From the NCBI GenBank assembly GCA_030063045.1, contig JAQSEB010000008.1, positions 1,488,001 to 1,552,000 on the forward strand: a DNA stretch of 64,000 nucleotides, read 5' to 3'. Below are positions 12,078 through 32,398 of this stretch, in pieces (the stretch's first letter is position 1; every line of letters begins with the position of its first letter). Origin of the DNA: Pratylenchus scribneri. Taxonomy: Eukaryota; Nematoda; Chromadorea; Rhabditida; Pratylenchidae. The notes beneath the pieces are model-generated. The model was not told where the DNA came from. It was given only the letters and a program-made list of their open reading frames with translations, and searched no databases. The translations under genes were made by a program, and so were the position numbers.

Positions 12078-12556
12078 GGGCCCACGGCGATTTCACTATG
12101 GGGAGATTTTTTCAAAACCCCTTCATTCTATATCACTTTTTTCCCAATGCCTGCATATTTTCCCCTACTATCTCATCCAAAAAAAAGGTCGATTAGGGTG
12201 ACCAAGGCTATCTCGGCTCCCAAACTTAAGTTTTTAAATTCCAACTCCAATTTTGTGCTAAAGACTCTCGGCTACAAGATAGGCTAAAAATAAATATAAG
12301 TTGTCTATATTTTTCGAACACTTTTCTATGGTTGAAAATTAATTAGCAATTTTTGATTTGCCAATGAAATGCCCTCGCATCTTCTCATTGTTTATTTCCA
12401 CCATTCTCCCTTCCTACGCCTCTTTCTCTTCCCCCTTCTATGGGTCGAGGTCGGGCAGCGGGACTCCCTTCTTTCACTCTGCCCTTTTTCTTTTATTCTT
12501 TTTATGCCCCGCCTTTTGATCATTCCTTCCCCATAGTGAAATCGCCGTGAGGGCCA
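12078..12556. mobile_element. MITE-like element with about 28-bp terminal inverted repeats
   Basis: The left end reads GGGCCCACGGCGATTTCACT then ATGGGGA (12078-12104). The right end, read on the minus strand from 12556, gives TGGCCCTCACGGCGATTTCA then CTATGGGGA. The two ends are inverted copies with one small gap. Both are flanked by TA (12076-12077 and 12557-12558), fitting a TA target-site duplication as made by Tc1/mariner-type transposases. The 479-bp interior codes for nothing recognisable. It lies about 90 bp upstream of the EHBP1-like gene. Confidence 0.75.
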
Positions 12557-12647
12557 TAAAACTTGGCCAAATCGATCCGAATCCTACACCACCTAATCTT
12601 TAAATAGAAAGTCATTTTTAAATTTATTTTAGAATTTAACAAATAAA

Positions 12648-14845
12648 ATGAAACAAATTTTGAATACAATTGAGAGGCGGAATAAAACTGCGACCAAATA
12701 CAAATTCCAAATAGTGCCAAAACAGTTGATTGTTGAGACGGATAGCAAATTTGTTCCAGAACAAATCCAAATTGTTTGCATTCATCGGTTAGTTTACAAA
12801 AGTTAAATAGCTAATTTACAATTTGATTTTAAGGAAAAAACGCGTTAGCTCCAAACCTCGTCAATTGGAATCAAGTTGCACAATCGATTGCCGGCATTTA
12901 ATTGTATGGCCCGATTCTATGGCAGAATTGATTGAATTTGAGACAACGCTATACAGAGAAGATGCCAATAATACTCTGGCTGACAAGGTTTATTCCAAAT
13001 TTAGCCAAAAAAAGAACAATTTATCAAATTTAGAATTGGACAATTGTATTGGAGGGCACAATTAATAAAAAGATGAAAAATGGCAAAGTAAAATTGAAAA
13101 ATAGGAATGCACTTGCTTCATCCGAATTAAATATTAAATCAATGATTGGTATGCCTGGCGAACTTGCAGAAGTACAAATTTGCATGAGACCTTTATGTGA
13201 TGCGGTTAATTTCAATAATATTTGGATGAATAAAAATGTAAATTTTTAGATTAAATATTGCCAGATCGATTTTCTTGCCTATGCAATCGAGCAGAAACAA
13301 ACATCGTAAGAAAAATATGATAAATTATATAAAAATTTTGTAATTTTCAGTGTCAAAACCAGTATCGAATCAACTCCAATATTGGCGCCAGCATCCGTCC
13401 CAACCAGTCCAAAAACAATTGCTGCTTCCAATAATGAATGGAATAATTCAACTTCGAGGTTGGAATCAAACCAAGATCCAATTATTCCACCAAATCGCGA
13501 TGAAATTGAGTCAATTCCAAAAATGGTCATCAATCCTCCTGGTAAATCATACAAATTATTTATTAAATTAAATCCGCTTTTCATAAAATAGTTTTGCCTT
13601 CCATTCCATTTACCTTCAGCAGACCAGCGGATCAAAATCACCGAATTGTGGTTGAAGTTAATGAAGAAAAAGATCATCATCGTGGACATGAAGAGTCGAC
13701 AACAATTATCACACCGAATGTGAAGAAAACGGTAGAAGAATTGCCAGTGGAAGAGCAGAATGACTCTGTCTTGGACAGCAAACCAATTTCAAATATTCTT
13801 CCAAATATTCAATCTTCAATGCCGCCACCGGCCTCTGCCCCCGCTCGACCACAAATTATTGCGGCGAATAATGGATGGAATAGTCCAAGAGTGATGGTGT
13901 CAAATAGTGCAACGCGGACAAAACCAGTTCCGCCAAATCAAGCCGAAATGGAAGCATTGATTGCTCAAATGATCGCAAATAAACGTCCAAGTTATACCCG
14001 AAAATGATTTAATAATCAATTTGCTTCAATTTAGATTTGGCAACCACTCCATTGACATCCAGAACCAAAATAACGCAACAAAATAAGCAAAATGGACAAG
14101 AATTGGCGGAAACGAAAACAACAATTGCGAGGCAATCGAGCATTTCGAATGCATTGAAGGAGAGGACGAGAAAAATTGAGGAAGAATTGAAACAAATTGA
14201 TGAGGAATATGCCAGAGTTGAAGAGCAGAAAATGTTTGTTCAGGACAAACTTTCTGATATTGGTCAGTTTTTACATATAAATAATGAAATTAAATGTAAT
14301 TTTTGAAGAACAAAACAGTGAACAAGAGAGGGAATTGATGGAGCATAAGCAAAGATTGGTCAATGAAATGGAACAATTGGTTAGGCGACAAGATTATTTA
14401 AATGTTCAGCTGGAATTGGAAGAAGTTGAATTCAAAATTTCACATTTACGGTCACTTTTGGCATCCACAAATTCACCAATCGAAGAGGAAGGTAATAAAT
14501 TAAAAATAAATAAATGATTAAAAATAATATATTTTGAAGGAGGAACCAAATGGCGAATTAATCGAATGGACGAGAGTAAAAATGCAATGTTGGATTTGAA
14601 AAAATTCATGGATCGAAAAGAAGAATTGACTCATCAACTCAGCGATATGGAAGCCGAGTAAATTAAAATTAAATTTAATTAAAATTAATTTAAATTTAAG
14701 AGACGAAGAAGGCATCGAAAGGAGTCGTCTGGTATTGGAAACTACACGAAAACAGAATTTCCTTCGTGGATCGGAAGACACATTCAATATGTCCAAGCGA
14801 TTGATGAATTGGTTGGGTGGAATGGAACAACGATTCAAACAATGA
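12648..14845 (+). CDS. ehbp-1: EHBP1-like protein: NT-C2 and bMERB domains, no CH domain seen
   Basis: The first exons encode an NT-C2 domain: NTIERRNKTATKYKFQIVPK, KRVSSKPRQLESSC, HLIVWPDSMAELIEFETTLY, then NWTIVLEGTINKK (exon opening at 13034) and ALASSELNIKSMIGMPGELA. This is the EHBP1 pattern, where the domain binds membranes. A disordered Pro/Ser/Asn-rich linker follows (about 13,350-14,000). The C-terminal part (14,040-14,845) is a coiled-coil bMERB domain: KIEEELKQIDEEYARVEEQK, RLVNEMEQLVRRQDYLNVQL, EEVEFKISHLRSLL. The bMERB domain binds Rab8/Rab10 family GTPases, and C. elegans EHBP-1 works with RAB-10 in recycling. The calponin-homology domain that sits between these two in EHBP1 is not present in any frame I could join. 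Confidence 0.85.
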
Positions 14846-15259
14846 ATGAATTAGCAGCCTTCCAAATTGATAAATAATTGCTCTTTTCTGTGCATTTAAT
14901 AATTCATCACCCAATTGTTCCATCCATATTTTCTACCCAAGTGTGTTCTTTGCTTTTTGCCTAAAATTACTGTTTCATTTAATTTCTTCATTCAATTCAA
15001 AGACCTTAAAAACACAAATAAACCAGTGATTTATTATTGCTTGCCTCTCTCTCTCACCCTCCTATCAATTATTGATTGATTGTTTACTACGCACACTTCC
15101 CTCCACTCATTTAATCGGTTAAATACTCTTCGAATAGAGTTTAAAGAAGAATCTCTATAAATTTAATTCATTAATTAGTCGAAAAGAATGGATAAAATAA
15201 AAACCATTTTTATTTTTGTAATTATTTTGAACAAAAATAATAATATTTTTAGCAAATAA

Positions 15260-18203
15260 ATGACAACAAATAAACCTCAACGGATTGGTAATTTATTCGA
15301 ATTGGATCCATGGCTTAGACCTTTTGAAAGTGAAATTACTCGCCGCTTTCAAGAATTCAACAATAAATTGCAATTTATTGAAAATCAGGTAAATTTATTT
15401 ACATTTAATTAATGAATTTATTTTCAGTGCGGTGGATTGAATGAATTTACTCAATCCTACAAGAATTATGGGATCAATGTGAAGCCGGATAATTCGATCC
15501 AATGTTTGGAATGGGCACCCGGTGCAGAAGGAATGGCACTTGTCGGCGATTTTAGTAATTTTATGAATTTATTCCTTTCGGTAATATTTTCAATTAAAGA
15601 TGGTTGGAATACGGAATCACATCCTTACAAAAGTGTTGGTTTTGGACGATGGAGCCTTGAAATTCCGGCAAATTCCGATGGAAAATGTCCAATTCAGCAT
15701 AATTCAATTTTGAAAGTTGCAGTCAAGAAAAATGGCCAATTTTCCCATAAACTTTCGCCTTGGGCCAATTATGTGACTTGCGCAAATGATAGCATTGTTT
15801 TCCATCAAGTATTTAGAAATAATCGTAAACTTAATAAATCAATAAATTTTCAGCAATTTTATAATCCTCCAAGCAAATATTCATTGAAAACCGCACATCC
15901 AAAACGACCAAAATCATTGCGAATTTATGAAGCGCATGTGGGCATTTCAAGTCAGGAAGGGAAAATTAATTCATACCGTGAATTTGCCGACAAAATAATT
16001 CCACGAATCGAAAGACAAGGTCCCTTTGGCATTATCCAATAATTCAATATTATTTAAGGCTATAATTGCATTCAAATGATGGCCATTATGGAACATGCCT
16101 ATTATGCGTCATTTGGTTCGAAATTAAATTGTTTTATCAGTCAAATAACAATTATTTTTGAATTAAAGGCTATCAAATTACCAGCTTTTTTGCGGCATCA
16201 AGGTATTTTATACACAAATAAATATTTCCAATTTTAAAATATATATTCAGTCGATTTGGTCCGCCGGATGATTTGAAATATTTGGTGGATCAAGCGCATT
16301 CACGGAATATCATCGTTTTGTTGGACGTGGTGCATTCGCATGCATCAAAAAATGTGGCGGATGGATTAAATCAATGGGATGGAACAAATGGTGGCTATTT
16401 CCATGATAATACCCGTGGATTTCATTCACTTTGGGTATCTAAAATTTATATAATTTATATTTAATTAACTCATTTTTAGGATTCGCGTCTTTTCAATTAT
16501 AATGAGTATGGATTTACCACCCTAAATTTTAAATAAATTAAAATTAATTTATAGGATTGAGACACTGCGATTTTTACTCTCAAATTTGCGTTGGTGGACC
16601 GAGGAATATGGCTTTGATGGATTTCGTTTTGACGGCGTCACCTCAATGCTTTATCATTCACATTTAATCAGTTTGATTTATTTTAAATATTTAAATTAAT
16701 TTATTCAATTCACCAGGTGACCCTGGACCATCCAACTATGATGATTATTTTGGGCTGAATGTTGACACTGAATCGTTGGTTTATTTGATGTTAGCCAATC
16801 ATATGCTCCATCAATATGTGAATTATTATTAATAAAAAATATTTAAATAAAAATCCATTAAATTAGTTTCCAGAAACAATTACAATTGCTGAGGTTCTTT
16901 TATTATAATTTTTAATTAATTATTGGGAATAAAAGGAAGTCAGCGGAATGCCTGCCCTTTGCCGTCCAATCGCGGAGGGAGGCCAAGGATTTGGTTGGTT
17001 TTATTTTAACTCATCGTATAAATATAATCGATATTATTTAAAGATTATCGATTGGCAATGGCCATTCCAGATTTGTGGATAAAATTGTTGAAACATACAA
17101 GCGATGAGAATTGGCCAATCCAAGACATTGTATTTTTCATTTAAATAAAAAGCGTACAATTTAATTTATAGGTGCATTCATTGGAGAATCGAAGGTCACA
17201 AAATAACATTAAAAATAATGAATTAATTAATAGTTTTAGATATGGCGAAAATCATGTTGCTTATGCAGAATCACATGATCAAGCATTGGTCGGCGACAAA
17301 ACAATCGCATTTTGGCTAATGGACAAAGGTTAAATAATTCAATATAAAATTGTTTAATATTAATTGAATTATTAGAAATGTACGATTTCATGTCGGTCCA
17401 TACCCCATTGACCCCAATTATTGACCGGGGACTTGCTCTTCATAAAATGATTCGATTGGTGACCTACGGACTTGGCGGTGAAGCGTGGTTAAATTTTATG
17501 GGTAAATTTGATGAAATAATAAATATAAATAATTTAAATTGTAAAGGAAATGAATTTGGTCACCCCGAATGGTTGGATTTTCCACGCCAAGGAAACAATC
17601 AATCTTATCATTATTGCAGAAGACAATGGAATTTGACAGATGTAATCAATTTTAAACGAAAACAAATTTTATTTAATTTAAGGATAACAATTTGCGATAT
17701 CAATTTTTGAATAATTGGGATAGAGCAATGAACCTTTTGGAAAAGGAGACCGAATTTTTATCACGAGGACCGGTAAAAAATTGAATAAATTTAAAAATTA
17801 AATATAATTTTTTAGGCTTATGTTTCTTGGAAACATCAAAAGGACAAAATGGTGGCATTTGAGCGGGCTGGATTACTTTTTGTTTTCAATTTTCATCCGC
17901 AAAAGAGTTTTAGCGACTACAAAATTGGAATTGAAACGCAGGGAATGTTGGTTTTATTATTAAATTTTTAAAATTATTTCAATCTTTTAGATATTCATTG
18001 GCACTTAACAGTGATTCAACCGAATTTGGTGGACATAATCGACTGAAAATGGACCAAGAATATCACACATTTCCCGAAGGGTAATAATTAATAATATTAT
18101 AAGTATTTATTCCTATTCAATAATCTCTAGGTATGCCGGTCGAAGGAATCATCTTTGCGTTTATATTCCATCGAGAGTGGCCATTATATTGAAGAAAAAA
18201 TAG
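15260..18203 (+). CDS. gbe1: 1,4-alpha-glucan (glycogen) branching enzyme
   Basis: The start at 15260 follows TTTTTAG by 8 nt. The N-terminal part shows the CBM48 pattern [14 protein letters not shown] [21 protein letters not shown] (the NGW is made across a short intron at about 15,554). The GH13 core has [50 protein letters not shown], the nucleophile Asp in [18 protein letters not shown], the acid Glu in [15 protein letters not shown] (joined over an intron near 16,910), and [14 protein letters not shown]. The C-terminal beta domain ends in [16 protein letters not shown]. The enzyme transfers alpha-1,4 chains to alpha-1,6 branch points in cytosolic glycogen. All the key residues I can check are present, and the size is about that of human GBE1. 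Confidence 0.96.
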
Positions 18204-18946
18204 AAATTACAATGACAAATCGCATTGCACAACAAACCTCTAGATGACAAAGAAATTGAAGGAAATTCTTTCTTCTTAATATTATTTAAAAATTTTATAT
18301 TAAAATTATCTATCGAATAAATGAATAAAAACCCAACAAACTTTGTCCATTAAATTGTAAAAATCGAATCGATTATATTATCTTTACTCATGTTATTTTA
18401 ATATATTGTTTGTGACATGTCATAACCGAATTTGTTTGGTTTTTTGAGTTACGAATAGAAATTCATAATTGATTAATGATTATCCAATTCCCGAAAATGA
18501 GAAAATAAAAGGGGCATTCAAAAATTTTAAATTTAATAGTTATTGGCATTATATTAATTTTGGGATAAAATGTCCAATTTTTTTTGCAACGCAAAAACCA
18601 AAAAAAATGTTATGTTTGCCAACATTTTTGACATCCCTTGGGGGGCCTTGGCCGAAAGCGAAGAAAATTGGACACCGGACCATATTGTTTGGCAAAAATA
18701 GCATTTCACATTCCGTTTTATTCTATCAATTTAGGTGTTCTATTAATCCCAATTCAAAACACAGTTTTTGGAAATTAGTGCCCTATTCTATAGTTAAAGT
18801 TAGGTTTCGGTTTTGTAGTTCCATTTATCACCAAATTCATTCTCAAATCCCAACTTCTAAAGTCCAAATTCCATTATTTCCAACATAAAAATTAATATTT
18901 TATATTATTTAGGGAAATGCACATTAACAATTAATCCACACTTTAA
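18204..18946. other. Intergenic region upstream of ire-1
   Basis: About 740 nt, AT-rich. It holds one copy of the dispersed hairpin motif (18543-18585) and an acceptor-like TTTAG at 18908-18912. A 139-codon open frame from 18469 crosses the motif but has no family look and I do not accept it as a gene. Confidence 0.6.
18543..18585 (+). promoter_or_regulatory. Dispersed hairpin motif, copy 1 (upstream of ire-1)
   Basis: TTGGCATTATATTAATTTTG continues into GGATAAAATGTCCAATTTTT. The core TTTGGGATAAAATGTCCAA recurs upstream of two other genes in this window (28486-28527 and, on the minus strand, 54990-55027). Short arms TTGG/CCAA flank a 10-nt centre. It lies about 360 nt before the ire-1 start. 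It could be a regulatory site or a remnant of a short repeat. Confidence 0.5.
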
Positions 18947-27963
<9,017 letters not shown>

Positions 27964-28299
27964 TGATTAATATTTCCTTCATTTTATTATGTTATTTAAT
28001 ATTTATAATTCCAAATTTTTTATTCCGGGGACGGGTCAACCCCAGAGCTCATATTTGTGATATTTCCATTTATTGTACATTTTCATTTCACTTTCTTTTA
28101 TAAAAATTATTGTAAAATGATGATTTCCAAGGAGATTATGTTAATTAATAAGATCACATAAATCAAAAAAGGTTTTCCACTATTGGTCATTTTGTCAAGG
28201 CTTGGGGGTCCAAATTTATTTTTTAAACGCAACTCATTCGGTCCAGATTGTCTAATTTCCTGATCTAAAATTAGATTTATTCAAAGAAAAAAATGTTCT

Positions 28300-28380
28300 C
28301 CCCAGCTCGGAATCGAACCTCCGTCGATGAATGAAAAAAGTGCAGGCTATAACCAACTGCGCCAACCAATCAGTGGGCGC
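28300..28380 (-). repeat. tRNA-derived SINE-like sequence, minus strand
   Basis: Read on the minus strand there is a good A-box (TTGGCGCAGTTGGTTATAG, about 28,348-28,366) and a B-box (GGTTCGATTCC, 28309-28319). The region between them would be an anticodon arm broken by a T-run (CACTTTTTTC). The ends (GCGCCCACTG... and ...GAGCTGGGGAG) do not pair as an acceptor stem. I call it a tRNA-derived repeat, not a functional tRNA. Confidence 0.55.
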
Positions 28381-28485
28381 TTTCTCTTAATATCTTTTTA
28401 AGTGTTTTGTTTAAGAATTTTGTAGAGATAAGAACCTCTCAATAATTATTTGAATTGGCGCCATTTATAATTTTTCGAAACGAAA

Positions 28486-28527
28486 TTGGCATTATGTAAA
28501 TTTTGGGATAAATAGTCCAAAATTTGT
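28486..28527 (+). promoter_or_regulatory. Dispersed hairpin motif, copy 2 (upstream of ndufb3)
   Basis: TTGGCATTATGTAAATTTTG runs on to GGATAAATAGTCCAAAATTT. Here the inverted arms are perfect: AAATTTTGG and CCAAAATTT, nine bases each, around the 10-nt centre GATAAATAGT. It is about 245 nt upstream of the ndufb3 start and in the same orientation as the gene. Confidence 0.5.
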
Positions 28528-28769
28528 TTCTTTTGCTTCTCTCCACTTTCATAATATTCTCTTCATTTCATTTCTAGATTTTCTCCACACAATTTTCACC
28601 AATAAGAGATGGTTTGGCCGGTTTAAAAACCACTTCCCAATCAATCCGTTAAAAGAAGCTAACTAAGCATTAAGCTTGTTAATAAAAATGTTCCCAAAAT
28701 CTTATTTGATTTTTTATTTTAAATAAATCCAATAAATAATTTTAGAATAAATATTTTAAATAAATAAAA

Positions 28770-29351
28770 ATGGGTGGAGGCGGAGGACATGGACATGAGC
28801 CTTTCCACGTTCCGTATGTTTCATTTAATTTAAATTAATTAATTTAATTAATTTCTATTCAGAAAATGGACAGCCTATTCAAATTATCGCACGGATGCAC
28901 CGGAATTGGCCGAATATGAACAAAGATTGGCCAGATTGGGAATGAAAGATCCATGGATTAGGTTTAGTTATTTAATTAATAATAATCATTTTATTGAATT
29001 TATTAATTCAGGAATTATGCGCATTTATTTAATCAGAACAAAATGGAAGCCCAAAAAATGGGGAATCGAGGCGTTTTTCTGCTGGCATGGAAGGTTTTAA
29101 AAGATTTATGAAATAAATTTAATAAAATGTTTCAGTATTTTCTGCCCGGTTTGAAGCCAGGACTCACAATTGCCGCTACACTTGTCGCCATCGAAGAATT
29201 GTACAGCAAAATTTATGTATGAATGATTTTTCATTAATTAATTTATTTAATTTTAAAGTATGGACATACAAGTTGGGGCGGTCCTTGGGCGGAACAATCG
29301 CATCACGGACATGGACACGAAGGAGGACATAAAGAAGAAGGACATCATTGA
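28770..29351 (+). CDS. ndufb3: NADH dehydrogenase (complex I) subunit NDUFB3/B12
   Basis: A small multi-exon gene. The His/Gly-rich N-terminus (MGGGGGHGHEPFHVPKWTAY) leads to the B12 signature LARLGMKDPWIRNYA, in which the (L/K)GxxDPWxRN string is typical of NDUFB3. A hydrophobic helix follows (FLPGLKPGLTIAATLVAIEE) and a His-rich end (HHGHGHEGGHKEEGHH). NDUFB3 is an accessory subunit of mitochondrial complex I in the inner membrane. The His-rich C-terminal tail is longer than I would expect for the family. The next gene on the same strand begins 209 nt after this stop, behind an acceptor-like TTCTAG. Confidence 0.88.
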
Positions 29352-29533
29352 TGAATTTGAGATGATAATTAGGCGACCAATGCAAATTATAATTTGTTTA
29401 AAAAGAACATTTTACTTTTATTTGTAAATTTAATTAAATTAAAATATTCAGCTTATTTATCAATCAATCAATAATTGGATATTTTTCCAATATTTTTATT
29501 ACATTGAATAATTCACCAATCAATTTTATATAA

Positions 29534-29539
29534 TTCTAG
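29534..29539 (+). promoter_or_regulatory. Likely trans-splice acceptor between ndufb3 and the PMC2NT gene
   Basis: TTCTAG ends at 29539, 188 nt after the ndufb3 stop and 21 nt before the next start at 29560. It is the only good acceptor there and no 5' exon joins to it. This suits a downstream operon gene. Confidence 0.5.
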
Positions 29540-29559
29540 CCGAGCAAAGAAATATAAAT

Positions 29560-31095
29560 ATGAATGAATCTTCGTCATCGGCCCCTCCAACCTCATCAAT
29601 GGAAATGGACCGAGCTGAGCAAATCAAAGTAAATAAATTTAAAAATATTTAATTTTAATAATCAATTTAAAGAACCTCCGAAAGAATTTTGCCGCCCTTG
29701 TGAGGGCCACAAATGAATTGCCTTCATTGGGTGATGGTTTTGAACTTTACGGTTTGGAATTAAACATTTTTGGATACATTTTTGCATTTTTAGCAACATT
29801 CCCGGAATTTATTCAATTTATGAACACTCAAAGGAGTCGTCTTTTAATTATGTAAATTATAATTTAATTAATTTAAATAATTTAATTTTATTTTAGTATT
29901 CGAAAAATTCTGCAAAGTTCCGGCTTTAAATCGATTAAAATTACGGAGAACAAATTGAATGATGGAATGGGCCAATTGGTGGAGGCAAATGATCAATTAA
30001 TTGAACAAATTGTTTATTTAATTTAATATTAATTAATTATTAATTTAATTTAGGCCAAAGCATTGGATGAATGTCAGGCGTCGATGAATCGGGATCGAAT
30101 TCAAGTCCGGCAAATTGCACTTTCAGCTGAACAAATTCCAGGCGGTCAAATTGGCAGCAGCGGTTTTGTTGCGCCGGCACCAAAATCAGCGGCCGCTGCA
30201 TTCAAGGAGAAAACATTCAAAGATGGCGGTGGACGGTATGCAATTTTGTCGAGGCCAATTCAACAACAAAAACAAACAAATAAACAAAATGAAAATATAA
30301 ATTCGAATTCATCAACATCAACTCATCAAATGCAACAACAAATTGTGGGTTTAATTCAATCAAATTTAAATAAAAAATATTAAAAATTAATTTAAATTAG
30401 ATATTACTCGGATTTATTCGATTTTTTTAAGAAGCATCAAAAACAACAAAACAGTGAAAATAAGAAGAAAGAATCATCATCCTCATCGACCGTTACTCGT
30501 AAATTGCTCAAAAACATTGAATTAAATGATGAAGGTGGGAATGAGAAGGAGGATGAGGATGAAGAAAAAAAGAAACAAAAAATTGTTGTTGAAGAAAATA
30601 AGAAAAAGAAGAATATGAATAAGGCAAAAGAAAGGGCCAGACAAATTCATCGACGATTGAATTCATTCCCTTCACCGTATGATCGATATATGGCCTCAAT
30701 TCAGAAACAACAGGTAAAAATGGAAATATTTATGGAGGAAAATTAATTAATTTTAGGAAGAAGAAAAGGACATAAAGCCGGATAAATCAAAAATTGATGA
30801 AACATTGAATAATTTGAATGGAAAGGAAGTGGAAATGGAAGAGGAAGTGAGGACGGTGGCCGCAATTGGAATAATTCAAACGAAGACAGCAAAGACGACG
30901 ATGACGGTGAAAAGGGAAATTGAGGAAGATGAAGAGATTGAGGAAGAGAGAATTTTCTTCTCGGATCCATCGAATTTAACCAAAACGGCAAGGAAGAGGA
31001 TGCGAAAAAAGGTGAATGAATTTAAATTTAATATTAAAATTAATTTTGATTTCCAATTTTAGCTTCGAAATGCGGCCGATATTCATTTTGAGTGA
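29560..31095 (+). CDS. PMC2NT-domain protein (Rrp6/EXOSC10 N-terminal-like) without exonuclease
   Basis: The N-terminal 120 residues match the PMC2NT domain of EXOSC10/Rrp6: NLRKNFAALVRATNELPSLG, then DGFELYA|TFPEFIQFMNTQRSR, then LLIIIRKILQSSGFKSIKI and QLVEANDQLIEQI. In Rrp6 this part binds the C1D/Rrp47 cofactor of the nuclear exosome. After it come an Ala/Lys region, RYYSDLFDFFKKHQKQQ (needs the donor at GGACG|GTATGC near 30,236), long acidic/basic stretches, ERARQIHRRLNSFPSPYDRY, and the end KTARKRMRKKLRNAADIHFE. The DEDD exonuclease and HRDC domains that should follow in Rrp6 are absent, and nothing downstream to 32.4 kb resembles them. It may be a split Rrp6 or a C1D-binding paralogue. 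Confidence 0.72.
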
Positions 31096-32398
31096 AGAAG
31101 AGGGAGGAATTGGAGAATAAAATATAAATTAAAATAAATACACACTCAATTCGATTATTCCATTTTATTGTTTTTTGTTTGAATAAAATTGTTTCTTTAT
31201 GTCCAGAAAATGCACACAATTTAACATTATCCTCCGTATTTTTTGCTGCCTGCCCATTTTTGTGTCATTTTTGTTTACCTCAAAATGTGATGATGGTTTT
31301 AAGGGGATTGAATGGATGAAGGTGGGGAAGAGGAAATGCACTCCTTTTGGCCATTGCATTCCACACTTTTGAGTGAGAATTGGAAGGTTTTTGGGTTGGG
31401 TTTCCTCTTCCATTTGGCCATCCACAATTTTCTTTTTGGGCTAAAGGCGACAATTTCCTTTTAAACCATTTTTCCTGTCCAAATTTTGTTGCCATTCCAA
31501 TTTCAATCCAATCAATGCCATTCTCAAAATTGTAATTCACCTCACCCTTTTTGGACCTTTCTCCCACCCTTTCATTTCATTTTTAATCTATTTTCGGCAT
31601 TTTTCCCACCAAATCCCTCCCCCCTTTTTTTGTACATTTTCATCATATTTTCATTTCTAATTTTGCTAATTTTGTGGGCCAATTCATTCATTCACACCCC
31701 CTTTTGGCCACATCCCTTGCTGCCAGCCTCAGGCCTTCCCTTCCCCTCCATTCCGCAAGAATGGATTACGGCACCAATGATGAAGGGATGGGATGGGACC
31801 TCCGGGCAAATTCGATTCATCATCAATGCCCCACACATTATCACCCCCCCCCTCCCCCTTTACTTTAGTGTATGTTTTTGAATTATTCACATTCCTCGAA
31901 CAGCATTCCCCTTGGCCAAAAGGGAGGGTCCATCAATGCCATCTGCCAATGCCAAAGTGTCAATTTCACACCCCCATTCCCCCTTTCCTATTTGGCCCAA
32001 TTCTCGCGGATTCCCTCTGCTGGGATGAAAATGAATGAAAGGGAATGAGGAAGGAATAAATCCGCCGTTGGCGGGCGGCTGGTTGGTTGGCTCCTGAGGC
32101 TGCCTGGCGCCAGCAAAAGCCGCCTAATTGGGAATGCCTGGGGCCATCAGATTGGACCAACAGCAGCCAAGTTAACGGCTTTTTTATGGGCCCAGGAATG
32201 TGCAAACGGGGCCTTTTGGCTGTGGCCTCCATCCCACTTTTGCCCATTTCCTGGCCAATTGCCTTTTTTGGCGCCTTTTCCCTCGGTCATCCCCCAACCC
32301 CCCCCCCCCCCTCCAAATAACAAAGTTTGCACGCTTTTTCCAAATTTGTGTTTTTCTTTTGACTTTTTCCTCAAATCAATCCATTTCCCAAAAGCAAA
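31096..32398. other. Non-coding or unresolved region
   Basis: Pyrimidine-rich DNA with long C and T runs. The open frames here are long because of skewed composition, and none shows a domain. A short hydrophobic run near 31,630-31,680 (LFLYIFIIFSFLILLILW in one frame) could be part of an upstream membrane exon of the C2 gene, followed by a good donor TGTATGT at about 31,870, but I could not join it in frame to the exon at 32399. Confidence 0.4.

Larger units (their letters stand above)
27964..28769. other. Intergenic region between ire-1 and ndufb3
   Basis: About 800 nt without coding signal. It holds a minus-strand tRNA-like SINE (28300-28380) and one hairpin motif (28486-28527). An acceptor-like TTTTAG lies at 28740-28744, 26 nt before the ndufb3 start. 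Confidence 0.6.

Noticed and set aside
18469..18888. 139-codon open frame before ire-1
   Set aside because: Contains a repeated intergenic motif, no domain, odd composition, no splice support.
28300..28380. Functional tRNA gene
   Set aside because: A and B boxes are good but the acceptor stem does not pair and the anticodon arm is broken by T-runs.
31486..31881. 131-codon frame with hydrophobic run
   Set aside because: Lies in pyrimidine-rich DNA where open frames arise easily; could not be joined in frame to the C2 gene. Kept only as a possible upstream exon.
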